Position numbers and translations under genes: made by a program
Assembly: GCA_041394885.1 (NCBI GenBank)
Contig: JAWKHI010000001.1
Coordinates: forward strand, 310,001-374,000
Origin: DSOI01 sp041394885
Lineage (GTDB): Bacteria; Acidobacteriota; Terriglobia; Bryobacterales; Bryobacteraceae
Length of the DNA stretch: 64,000 nt
Direction: 5' to 3'
Shown: piece by piece, positions 9,296-17,007 of the stretch
Numbering within the stretch: position 1 is the stretch's first letter
Layout: each line of letters opens with the position of its first letter
Notes under the pieces: model-generated
What the model was told of the DNA's origin: nothing
What the model saw: only the letters and a program-made list of their open reading frames with translations
Databases searched by the model: none

Positions 9296-9331
9296 GGTGC
9301 GGCTCCGGAACACCGCTTCGCTTCGGAGAGT

Positions 9332-9357
9332 GTTCTGTTCCGAAAACGGAACAGAAC
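9332..9357. promoter_or_regulatory. Perfect inverted repeat, core GTTCCG-AAAA-CGGAAC
   Basis: An 11-bp perfect stem (GTTCTGTTCCG / CGGAACAGAAC) surrounds AAAA, 37 bases after the permease stop. It could terminate the transporter operon, although no T-run follows, or be an operator for the small AT-hook gene. Its core is the exact reverse complement of the core of a second repeat at 9419-9440. Confidence 0.7.
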
Positions 9358-9418
9358 TTGAATCTCTGTTAAAGTTGCGGTATAAAAAGGTCGCAGGGTA
9401 TAAAGGGGTTCGTGACGT

Positions 9419-9440
9419 CTTGTTCCGTTTTCGGAACAAG
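9419..9440. promoter_or_regulatory. Second inverted repeat, core GTTCCG-TTTT-CGGAAC (mirror of the first)
   Basis: A 9-bp perfect stem (CTTGTTCCG / CGGAACAAG) surrounds TTTT, about 50 bases before the AT-hook gene. Between the two repeats lies a direct repeat of GGTATAAA (about 9379 and 9398), which resembles a duplicated promoter -10 region. The arrangement suggests two operator sites bracketing a promoter; the binding protein is unknown. Confidence 0.6.
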
Positions 9441-9490
9441 CCCTGGGGTGTCAATCTGGGTAGCGAGCCCGAATCTGATGGAGGCCGAAT

Positions 9491-9709
9491 ATGGACGTGG
9501 CTAAAATGCTGATGGATTTGCGTCAGGAACGCGATCAAATCGAAGAAGCGATACTGACGTTGGAACGGCTGGCGAGAGGTCGCGGCAAACGCCGTGGCAG
9601 ACCGCCGGCCTGGTTGTCGGATCTCCGCAAGCGAACGGAAAAGGCTGTGGCGAGCAGCGGCAAAGCTGCTGGAAACGGAAAAGCGGCCAAGGCGCCAAAG
9701 GCAGAATAA
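9491..9709 (+). CDS. Small AT-hook protein
   Basis: This 72-residue protein has a helical N-terminus (DLRQERDQIEEAILTLERLA) followed by GRGKRRGRPPAWL, an AT-hook-like core (RGRPP) that contacts the minor groove of A/T-rich DNA, and a Lys/Ala-rich tail. The ATG at 9491 is preceded by GGAGG with eight-base spacing. Similar short coiled-coil plus AT-hook proteins recur in Acidobacteria; their function is not established. The paired inverted repeats upstream suggest that it is regulated, perhaps autoregulated. Confidence 0.75.
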   Translation: MDVAKMLMDLRQERDQIEEAILTLERLARGRGKRRGRPPAWLSDLRKRTEKAVASSGKAAGNGKAAKAPKAE

Positions 9710-9815
9710 TCGCTTGCTCCGGGATGCTGCTCGCGGTGCGGTGCTCCTCCCCGCGCACACCGCCGCCGCCGCGAGCGGCCGCCCGGGCAAAGTTCGCAAG
9801 ACCTCACCCGCGCGT

Positions 9816-12146
9816 TCAATAAAGCAAATATTTTCGCCGGGTCTCCCGGAATCCGGTCAACGCAGCACGCACATCCCGGGCCACCGCGGCCGGATCCTCT
9901 CCAGCCTCCAACCTCTTCATGACCTCGTTGTTCCCGATCAGCTTCCCGTTCGCCATCAGATCGATCTTTCCCGGATATAGCTTCCGCAGGGCGGCGATCA
10001 ACTCCATTCCCAGCCGCGTCGAGTCGAATTCCTCGCGATCAGTGACCACGAAACGGATTCCGTTGCATCGCTGGCCCTTCAGCGGGTCGCCGGATGGTGT
10101 GAAACGAGTGGCATAGAAACGCACGCCCGGTATTCCGCGGCCCGATAGATATCCGGCCAGATTCGGACCGTTGATCCACGGCGCGCCCACCTGTTCGAAA
10201 GGCGAATCGGTCCACCGGCCCACGGAGTAGTTCCGGGCGTATTCGATCATCGCCACACCCGGATACAGCAATGCTCCGGTCAGGCTCCGCATGTTCGGGG
10301 AAGGATTCACCCAGTAGAGCCCGGTAGCGTCCAGCCAATCGGTTCGCGCCCACCCGCGCATACGGATCACTTCCAGATTTGCCCCGATGGAACGCTCTTT
10401 GTTCGCCATCGTCGCGATTTCCCCCAGTGTCATCCCGTGCCGGATCGGAATTGGCAGGCATCCCACGAAGCTGTACCATTCGTTGTCGAGCATCGGACCT
10501 TCCACGTAGGCTCCCGTGATCGGATTGGGCCGGTCCAACACGACAAACGGTATGCCCGCCTTTGAAGCTTCCTCCATGGCGTACAGCATTGTGCACATAA
10601 AAGTATAGAAACGCGCGCCTACATCCTGGATGTCGAAGACGAGCACGTCGAACTGCTTCAACAACGCCGCCGGCGGGCGCCGATTGCCCCCCTGAAACAG
10701 GGAATGTACGGGCAATTTCGTCTTTTCGTCGCGGCTGTCGGTAATATTCTCGTGGTCTTCCACCCCGGCGATTCCGTGCTCGGGCGAAAGCAACCCTGTC
10801 ACCCGAACGCCCGCCCCCAGCATCAGATCCACATTCCGCGCTCCATCCCGGCTGATTCCGGTATGGTTGGTAATCAGCCCCACGCGCTTGCCTTTCAGTT
10901 GGGCGAAGGCCCGCTCGGACAGAACGTCGAGGCCGGTGGACACCCGGAAGAATCGCGGCGGCGGCGGGACGGCCAGGATCGAACGCGGCAGATTCACCGC
11001 GACGTTGGCAGCCGCGATCGTCGCCACGCGCGCGCGGAGCGACGTGATCGGCGGACGCCGCCTTGGATGAACGCTGTTGGCCATCAGCACCACATAGGTC
11101 TTCGACGAAGGGTCGATCCACAGCGACGTGCCCGTGAATCCGGTGTGCCCGAACGATCCGACGGGAAACAACTCGCCGCGGTTGGCCGAGTACCGCGACG
11201 CGATGTCGAATCCAAGGCCCCGGATATCGCGCGCCCCGGCGGGCGAGGCCGGTGCGGTGAACCGCGCGATCGTGTCGGCGCGCAGAATCGACACCCCGTC
11301 GAGCGCACCGCCGCTGAGCATCATGCGCGCGAACCGGCCCAGATCGCGGGCGGTAGTGAACATACCTGCGTGCCCGGCGACGCCCCCCATGAAGCGGGCC
11401 GTAGGATCGTGCACCACGCCGCGCAGCGATTCCGTCATGCCGTTTTCCTTTTCCGTCGGGGCGATCCTTGACCGCCACCCGGCCGGCGGGTTATAGCGCG
11501 TATCCACCATCCCGAGCGGCCGGAAGATCTGCTCCAGGGCGAACTGGTCCGGCGGAACACCGCTCCGGCGGCGCACGATTTCGCCGAGCAAGATGAAATT
11601 GATGTCGCTGTAAATGAACTTCTCGCCCGGCTTGGCCACCGGTTTATCCATCAGCGCCTTGGTGACCCCCAGTTGGTGTCCGCTCCACGCCGGCTCCAGA
11701 TCCACGTCCGGACGCAGACCGGAATAGTGCGTCATCAATTGCCGGACGGTGATGTCGCTATTGCCGCCCTGGAACTCGGGAAGGTACACGGTCACGGGAT
11801 CGTCGACCCGGACCAACCCGCGCTCGAACAATCGCATGACACTCGCCGTGGTGGCCACCACCTTGGTCAGAGACGCGGCGTCGAAGATGGTGTCCTCGGT
11901 CATCTTCTCGCGCACGGGCTCCAGAGACCGGTACCCGTAGGCCTTCCGGAACTGGGGGCCGCCGGCGTTGCCGATCTCCACCACCGCGCCCGGAAGACGG
12001 TCTTTCGACACCCCCTCCTCGATCGCCGCGGCGATGTCTTTCTCGCCCCTGTAGTGGGCCTCGGGCCGCTCGGCGTGATCCTGTGCTCCGTAGAACAGCG
12101 CTGCGCCGGCGGCGGCGGCCGGAATAAGAAGCGTTCTCAATCGCAT
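9816..12146 (-). CDS. Beta-lactamase-family hydrolase fused to NamZ/DUF1343 exo-muramidase domain
   Basis: From the ATG at 12146 the product has 776 residues and starts with an N-terminal membrane or signal segment (LLIPAAAAGAALFYG). Residues about 40-380 are a class C-like serine hydrolase: SLTK is the SxxK motif, YSDINF the YxN-like motif and GHTGFTG the third box. Residues about 400-776 are DUF1343, the NamZ exo-beta-N-acetylmuramidase family: GLITNHTG, LSPEHGI, FDIQDVGARFYTF and LDRPNPI are all present. NamZ removes terminal MurNAc from peptidoglycan fragments, so the fusion probably trims cell-wall material outside the cytoplasm. The start codon overlaps the stop of the upstream pterin dehydratase gene (TGATG). 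A longer upstream reading of the frame is a shadow of that gene. Confidence 0.9.
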   Translation of the reverse strand: MRLRTLLIPAAAAGAALFYGAQDHAERPEAHYRGEKDIAAAIEEGVSKDRLPGAVVEIGNAGGPQFRKAYGYRSLEPVREKMTEDTIFDAASLTKVVATTASVMRLFERGLVRVDDPVTVYLPEFQGGNSDITVRQLMTHYSGLRPDVDLEPAWSGHQLGVTKALMDKPVAKPGEKFIYSDINFILLGEIVRRRSGVPPDQFALEQIFRPLGMVDTRYNPPAGWRSRIAPTEKENGMTESLRGVVHDPTARFMGGVAGHAGMFTTARDLGRFARMMLSGGALDGVSILRADTIARFTAPASPAGARDIRGLGFDIASRYSANRGELFPVGSFGHTGFTGTSLWIDPSSKTYVVLMANSVHPRRRPPITSLRARVATIAAANVAVNLPRSILAVPPPPRFFRVSTGLDVLSERAFAQLKGKRVGLITNHTGISRDGARNVDLMLGAGVRVTGLLSPEHGIAGVEDHENITDSRDEKTKLPVHSLFQGGNRRPPAALLKQFDVLVFDIQDVGARFYTFMCTMLYAMEEASKAGIPFVVLDRPNPITGAYVEGPMLDNEWYSFVGCLPIPIRHGMTLGEIATMANKERSIGANLEVIRMRGWARTDWLDATGLYWVNPSPNMRSLTGALLYPGVAMIEYARNYSVGRWTDSPFEQVGAPWINGPNLAGYLSGRGIPGVRFYATRFTPSGDPLKGQRCNGIRFVVTDREEFDSTRLGMELIAALRKLYPGKIDLMANGKLIGNNEVMKRLEAGEDPAAVARDVRAALTGFRETRRKYLLY

Positions 12147-12436
12147 CAGAGAAGCTTCTGCGCCATCGATTCGAGGAATCGCGCCAGGCTGACGTCTTTG
12201 CTCGAGATGCCGCCTACGTCGTGGGTGACCAGATTGACCGTCACGCGGCCGTAAGAGTTGCACCACTCCGGATGGTGGTTCTGCGCCTCGATGGCCGGAG
12301 CGCAAGTGGCCATGAAGCCGAAGGCGTGCACAAAGTTCTGGAACTGGTATTCACGATGGAGCTTACCGTCGCGCAGGCTCCAACCGGCCAAGTCCGCGAG
12401 CGCGGCTTCGATCTCCGCTGCATCCAATCTGGTCAT
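12146..12436 (-). CDS. phhB: Pterin-4a-carbinolamine dehydratase
   Basis: The 96-residue protein matches the family in length and carries its signature: NHHPEWCNSYGRVTVNLVTH followed by DVGGISSKDVSLA. These histidines dehydrate 4a-hydroxytetrahydropterin after aromatic amino-acid hydroxylation. No hydroxylase is encoded in the window, so the role here could be the DCoH-like or molybdopterin-related one proposed for orphan copies. It lies six bases downstream of the SDR gene and overlaps the beta-lactamase/NamZ gene start, forming a three-gene operon. Confidence 0.93.
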   Translation of the reverse strand: MTRLDAAEIEAALADLAGWSLRDGKLHREYQFQNFVHAFGFMATCAPAIEAQNHHPEWCNSYGRVTVNLVTHDVGGISSKDVSLARFLESMAQKLL

Positions 12437-12442
12437 AGAACC

Positions 12443-13129
12443 CTACACTCTCCCATAGACAGGAATCGCGGCCCCGGTCACGTCGCGGCCCGCGTCGGAG
12501 CACAACCATAGCATCAGCGACGCGAGCGATGCCGGCTTCACCCATTTTGCCGCTTGTTCGTCTCCCATTGCATCCCGGTTGGCCGGCGTATCGATTGTGG
12601 ACGGCAGCAGGGTGTTGACCGTGATGCCTGTGTCGCGCAGTTCCGCCGACGCGGAGGCCGCCAGCGACACCAGCGCGGCTTTCGACGCCGCGTAAGCCCC
12701 CAGCCCGGGAGACGCCTCCAGCGCGGCTTTCGATCCGACCAGCACAATCCTTCCCCGCCCTTGCGCCCGCATGATCGGGATCGCCGCCCGCATGAGGTGG
12801 ACCGCGCTCCGTAGATTCAGATTGAGCATCAGGTCCCAGTCCGCGTCCGTGGTGTCTTCCACGTTGGCGCCGCCGCGAAAGCCACCCGCCAGATGCACCA
12901 CCGCGTCAATTCCGCCCAGCGCGGCCAATCCCTGCATCACCGCCAGTTCGGCGCCGGCGCGGACTGACAGGTCCGCCGACACCTGGACCAGGTCCGGATC
13001 GCCGGAAGGCTGCCCCCAGTGCCGGGCCACAGCGGCCACCCGAAATCCCGCTCCGCGGAACACTCCGGTGACGGTGGACCCCAATCCTCCCGACGCTCCG
13101 GTGATAATGGCAGTGGGAAATCCGGACAT
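12443..13129 (-). CDS. Short-chain dehydrogenase/reductase
   Basis: From the ATG at 13129 the enzyme has 228 residues. It shows the Rossmann glycine motif TGASGGLG, an HLAGG strand in place of NAG, a catalytic Ser in VLVGSKAAL and YAASK with the active-site Tyr and Lys. The C-terminal DVTGAAIPVYGRV ending is typical. Substrate is unknown; linkage to a pterin dehydratase makes a pterin reductase possible but unproven. The upstream in-frame extension (residues before MSGFPTAI) is non-conserved and was left out. Confidence 0.9.
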   Translation of the reverse strand: MSGFPTAIITGASGGLGSTVTGVFRGAGFRVAAVARHWGQPSGDPDLVQVSADLSVRAGAELAVMQGLAALGGIDAVVHLAGGFRGGANVEDTTDADWDLMLNLNLRSAVHLMRAAIPIMRAQGRGRIVLVGSKAALEASPGLGAYAASKAALVSLAASASAELRDTGITVNTLLPSTIDTPANRDAMGDEQAAKWVKPASLASLMLWLCSDAGRDVTGAAIPVYGRV

Positions 13130-13158
13130 ATACGGTAGTGTAAGGCATGGTGTAAGCA

Positions 13159-14871
13159 ATGGTCGCGATCCTGCTCGCTTTGATTGTTGCCGGCAACCTC
13201 GACGCCGCATGGCGGCGGGCGGCGTCGCCTCATTTCGAGCTCCTCACCGATTCCAGCGAGAACAATGCCCGCCGGTGGATGGAACAGCTCGAACAGCTTC
13301 GCCAGGTTTTCGGACAATCGTCGGGCTCTCCCGCCACGCCGCTCCCCCTGCGGGTGTTCGTGTTCAAATCCGAACGCGAATTCGCCCGCCTGCGGCCCAC
13401 CCCTCACACCAGGGCCTTCTTTCAGGGCGGCCCGGAACGCGACCTCATCGTCGCCCTCGATGCCGGTGAACAGACCACGCGTGCCTTGAATCACGAGTAC
13501 ATCCACGCGGTGCTCAACCACTCGACATCCTCGCTGCCGCTGTGGCTCGAGGAAGGCACCGCCGAGTTCTACTCCACCATCCGCGTGGACGAGGACCGCT
13601 TGACGCTCGGTCTCCCCATTCCCGAACATCCGCGGACCCTGGCCACCGGCGGTTGGCTGGGGCACGACGAGTTTTTCGCCTCCGGCCGCGGCTCCCAGTT
13701 GCACAACGAGGCGCGCCGCGTCGGCGCCTTCTACGCGCAGAGTTGGGCCATGGCTCATATGCTCAACATGGCGCCCGGATTCCGCCAGCAGTTGCCTCGT
13801 TACGCACAACTGCTGGATCAGGCCATGAACCCCGCCGACGCGTTTCAAGAGGCGTTCGCGATGTCGCAGGACGACGCCCTCGGACGTCTGCACGCCTACG
13901 TCTCGCACGGATCCTACCCGGTGGCCCGCGTTCAAGGCGGCTCCGCCGGCGCGGCACCGGTTGAAACCGCCGAGTTGACCGGCGCGGAAGCGGCTCAGGC
14001 GAGAGTGGAATTGCTGCTGCTGCTCAACCGGCCCGACGATGCGGAACGACTGTTGCGCGGCCTGGATCCCGGCGACGCGGAAGTGCAGACCGCGCTCGGA
14101 CTCTTCGCCTTGGCCCAGAAACAGGACCAGCAGGCTCTCGATCACTTCCGGCAGGCGATCGAGAAGGGAGCCCGTGCGGCGACGCCCTACTTCGAGTACG
14201 CCATGTTGCTGCGCGACACCAACGCACCCGCGGGCGAGGTGCGCCGCTACCTGGCCGAAGCCGCCGGCCGCAATCCCAAACACGCCGAGGCGCATTTTCT
14301 GCTGGGGCTGGAGTCGCAGAAGGAAGGCCGGCATGGAGAGGCGCTCGAATCCTTCCAGGCCGCGCTCGCGGTGCTGCCCCGGCAGTCGTATTTCTGGCAC
14401 GCCACAGCCTTGACGCTACGCGCGCTCGGCCGGGATCCGGAGGCGGCCCGGGCTGCGCGTAAGGCGATGGATACCTCACGCACCACCCACGAATTCGAAA
14501 TGGCCGGCACCCTCCGGCGCTCGCTCGCGCAAGCGGCGTCCGCGCCGCCTGCGCCGCCTCGGAAGCCAAAGCCAGCCGTCACCACGCCCGAATCGTGGTC
14601 CATGCCTGCCGGCGATGCCCGCGTCGAGGGCGTGCTGGAGCATATCGACTGCTACGGATCGTCGGCCCGTTTTCAGGTGCGATCGCGGGATGGCGTGGTT
14701 CGGCTGTGGGTGGACAATCCCGGCGAGGTTCTCCTCCGCACGGAGTCCGCGCTGACGTTCATTTTTTCGTGCGGGGCCCAGCAGCCCCGTCCGGTGACCA
14801 TCGAGTACCGCGCCCTCGCGGACCCGAAACGCAAGACGCAGGGCGTGATTACCGCGATCTCGTTCCGGTGA
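13159..14871 (+). CDS. HExxH zinc metallopeptidase (MA-type) with TPR repeats
   Basis: The 570-residue product has a signal-like N-terminus (AILLALIVAGNLDAAW), then a gluzincin domain with NHEYIHAVLNH as the HExxH zinc site and LWLEEGTAEF supplying the third ligand Glu. Residues about 270-460 are tetratricopeptide repeats (for example DDAERLLRGLDPGDAEVQTALG and HAEAHFLLGLESQKEGRHGEA). The C-terminal 100 residues form a beta-rich domain after a Pro-rich linker. Such peptidase MA/TPR proteins are common in Acidobacteria; the substrate is unknown. It is divergent from the SDR operon by 29 bases and ends seven bases from the convergent transglutaminase gene. Confidence 0.85.
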   Translation: MVAILLALIVAGNLDAAWRRAASPHFELLTDSSENNARRWMEQLEQLRQVFGQSSGSPATPLPLRVFVFKSEREFARLRPTPHTRAFFQGGPERDLIVALDAGEQTTRALNHEYIHAVLNHSTSSLPLWLEEGTAEFYSTIRVDEDRLTLGLPIPEHPRTLATGGWLGHDEFFASGRGSQLHNEARRVGAFYAQSWAMAHMLNMAPGFRQQLPRYAQLLDQAMNPADAFQEAFAMSQDDALGRLHAYVSHGSYPVARVQGGSAGAAPVETAELTGAEAAQARVELLLLLNRPDDAERLLRGLDPGDAEVQTALGLFALAQKQDQQALDHFRQAIEKGARAATPYFEYAMLLRDTNAPAGEVRRYLAEAAGRNPKHAEAHFLLGLESQKEGRHGEALESFQAALAVLPRQSYFWHATALTLRALGRDPEAARAARKAMDTSRTTHEFEMAGTLRRSLAQAASAPPAPPRKPKPAVTTPESWSMPAGDARVEGVLEHIDCYGSSARFQVRSRDGVVRLWVDNPGEVLLRTESALTFIFSCGAQQPRPVTIEYRALADPKRKTQGVITAISFR

Positions 14872-14877
14872 GCCGTC

Positions 14878-16968
14878 TCACCGCCGGCGATCCAGTTCCC
14901 CGAGGAGCTCCACCATTTTCGCGGCCGCGGCCGGCCGGCAACCATACCGCAGGTCATGGTAGGCGCCAGTCAGCTCCGTGACCAGAGGCTGATTCACCGT
15001 GCGCGCGAATTCGTACGGAGTCATCCATCCGGGCTTGCGCACTCCCCGCGATCCGAGCGTGGCCAGCATCCGTTCGTACAGCAGAGTCGCATCGGAGGCT
15101 TCGGCGCGCCCTTGGCGCAGCCGCCTGTCCCGATGGAACCACTGCCAACGGCGCACCAATACGGGCCAGGTGAAGTAGATCGCCACGGACCAGATCACCG
15201 CCGCCAGGGCGATCTTCCACCACGCGGCGATCTCTCGCGCAATCGCCAAGCCTCGCGCCTTGACATCGTCCCAGCGATAGGCCCAGTTGATCGTGAACGC
15301 CCGTGAGCTTTGCCCCATTCGATCGGCCAGCAGCACCTGCCGCTCCAGGTCATAGGAAACGATCCATTCCTGCCAGAACACCTCGGCCGCGTCCATGTAC
15401 ATGGCGACGCGCGAAAACACGCCCGTGCCGGCCAGGGCGGGGTCGGGTGGCGTGGGATCAAAGGTCACCCAACCATAGCCTTCCAGAAAGGCTTCCACCC
15501 AACTGTGAGCGTCGGAGGCGCGCACCAGGTACCAGCCAGAGATCGGATTGAACACCCCGCTTTGAAAGCCTGTCGCGATGCGCGAGGGGATGCCGATCGA
15601 CCGCAGCATCAGCGCCATCGCCGAGGCGAAGTACTCGCAATGGCCCTTTTTCCGCGTGAACAGAAAGTGTGAGATCGGGTCCGGCACCTCCCGTTCCAGC
15701 AACTCCATCGTGTATCCGTAGCGCGACCGCAGATGCTCCTCGATCAGCCTCGCCCGCACGAGGTCTGATCGTGCTCCCGACGTGGTGGTTCGCGCCAGTT
15801 GCGCCACGCGGGGGTCCAGATTCGGCGTACGCAGATACAGCGCGCGCGATTCCGCGGCCAGGGCCAACGCTCCCGGGTAGGGCGACGGGTCCGGGGTGTC
15901 CAGTACGGAATAGAACTGGTAGCGGAGGCCGCGGCTCATCCCCCGCGGCATCCGGTAGCCGTCCACGCTGGTGCGGATCACCTGCCCGGTGTCGATCAGG
16001 ACAACCTCCGGACTCCCCGGAAAAAACAAGGCGTCGCCGGTGGCGTTCTTCAACTGCACCTCGCCGGTGATGCGCAGGCCTCGGCGCCAGGTCTGGGTAT
16101 AGGGCACCAGCCGCAACCGGCCTTGGTCCGATATCATCCGCCGGCCCTCTTCCGGGGCGTTGAACCATCGCTTGCCGTCGAATTCGCCCAGCGCCGATCC
16201 GCGCCACTTGAGCGACAACGGTTTGTCGGTTTCGAGCCGTGCGTGGAGCACCGGGGTGGAGGTGAGCCGGATCTCGCCGATCTGGCCCAGCCGTACTTCG
16301 TTGGAAAAGCCGGGCAGGCGAAATCGTTCGGGCGTAAAATGCCGCAGCGCGGCTTCGGCGGTGCGCGGCAGGATGAAGAAGAAGCCTCCCGCCAGCAAGG
16401 CCACACCGGCGAACACGAAGCCGGAGAGCACCGCCAATCGGCGACCGGCCCCGCGAGTCCAGCCACGCGCCACCGCGCGCGGCTTCTTTTCGAGGTTCGT
16501 CCGTATCTCACCGCTGATCTGCGCGCCGATGGCGAACACCAGAAACGCAATCAGCCACACCAGAAACGAAAGCCCCGCGGAGAGCACGCTCGCCGCCAGC
16601 AGCAGCGACAGGGAACTCAGTTTGATGAAGAAGAAGTCGCGAGACGAAGCTGCCCGCAGAATGATCAGCGACGCCAAGAAAAAGACGAGGTGAATCGTGG
16701 CCGGTAGAAATTCGCCCGAGATGAAGAGGTAGTCAATCGGAAAAAACGCCAGGTAGGCCAGCGTCAGCACGTTCGCCAACCGGTCCGGCACCTGGAATCG
16801 CGCCAGCCCTGCGGTCCCCATCGCCCGGGCCGCGATCGCGCAGCCAGCCAGCGCCAGCGACGGCAGGTCCAACGCGCCCGAACCGAGAATGGAAAGATAG
16901 GAGCAGCCCAGCATGCCCAGAATCGACCACTGGAACAACCGTTCCAGGCTCGGCGCGCCGGGCTGCAT
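14878..16968 (-). CDS. TgpA-like membrane transglutaminase (DUF3488-transglutaminase-DUF4129)
   Basis: The product has about 696 residues. The first 210 contain about seven membrane helices, followed by a periplasmic transglutaminase-like domain with the catalytic triad in GHCEYFASAMALML (Cys), DAHSWVEAF (His) and WVTFDPTPPD (Asp). One further membrane helix (IALAAVIWSVAIYFTW) leads to a cytoplasmic DUF4129-like tail with TLLYERML and WMTPYEFAR. This is the architecture of Pseudomonas TgpA. In many genomes the gene accompanies a MoxR ATPase and DUF58 protein, which are absent here. The start at 16968 (ATG) or 16971 (GTG) cannot be separated. Confidence 0.92.
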   Translation of the reverse strand: MQPGAPSLERLFQWSILGMLGCSYLSILGSGALDLPSLALAGCAIAARAMGTAGLARFQVPDRLANVLTLAYLAFFPIDYLFISGEFLPATIHLVFFLASLIILRAASSRDFFFIKLSSLSLLLAASVLSAGLSFLVWLIAFLVFAIGAQISGEIRTNLEKKPRAVARGWTRGAGRRLAVLSGFVFAGVALLAGGFFFILPRTAEAALRHFTPERFRLPGFSNEVRLGQIGEIRLTSTPVLHARLETDKPLSLKWRGSALGEFDGKRWFNAPEEGRRMISDQGRLRLVPYTQTWRRGLRITGEVQLKNATGDALFFPGSPEVVLIDTGQVIRTSVDGYRMPRGMSRGLRYQFYSVLDTPDPSPYPGALALAAESRALYLRTPNLDPRVAQLARTTTSGARSDLVRARLIEEHLRSRYGYTMELLEREVPDPISHFLFTRKKGHCEYFASAMALMLRSIGIPSRIATGFQSGVFNPISGWYLVRASDAHSWVEAFLEGYGWVTFDPTPPDPALAGTGVFSRVAMYMDAAEVFWQEWIVSYDLERQVLLADRMGQSSRAFTINWAYRWDDVKARGLAIAREIAAWWKIALAAVIWSVAIYFTWPVLVRRWQWFHRDRRLRQGRAEASDATLLYERMLATLGSRGVRKPGWMTPYEFARTVNQPLVTELTGAYHDLRYGCRPAAAAKMVELLGELDRRR

Positions 16969-17007
16969 CACAGAACTGGCCTCACGCTAACATGGTAGTA
17001 CTTGGGC

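Noticed and set aside
10039..11478. 479-codon minus-strand frame inside the beta-lactamase/NamZ gene
   Set aside because: Arg/Gly-rich out-of-frame reading of a well-supported gene.
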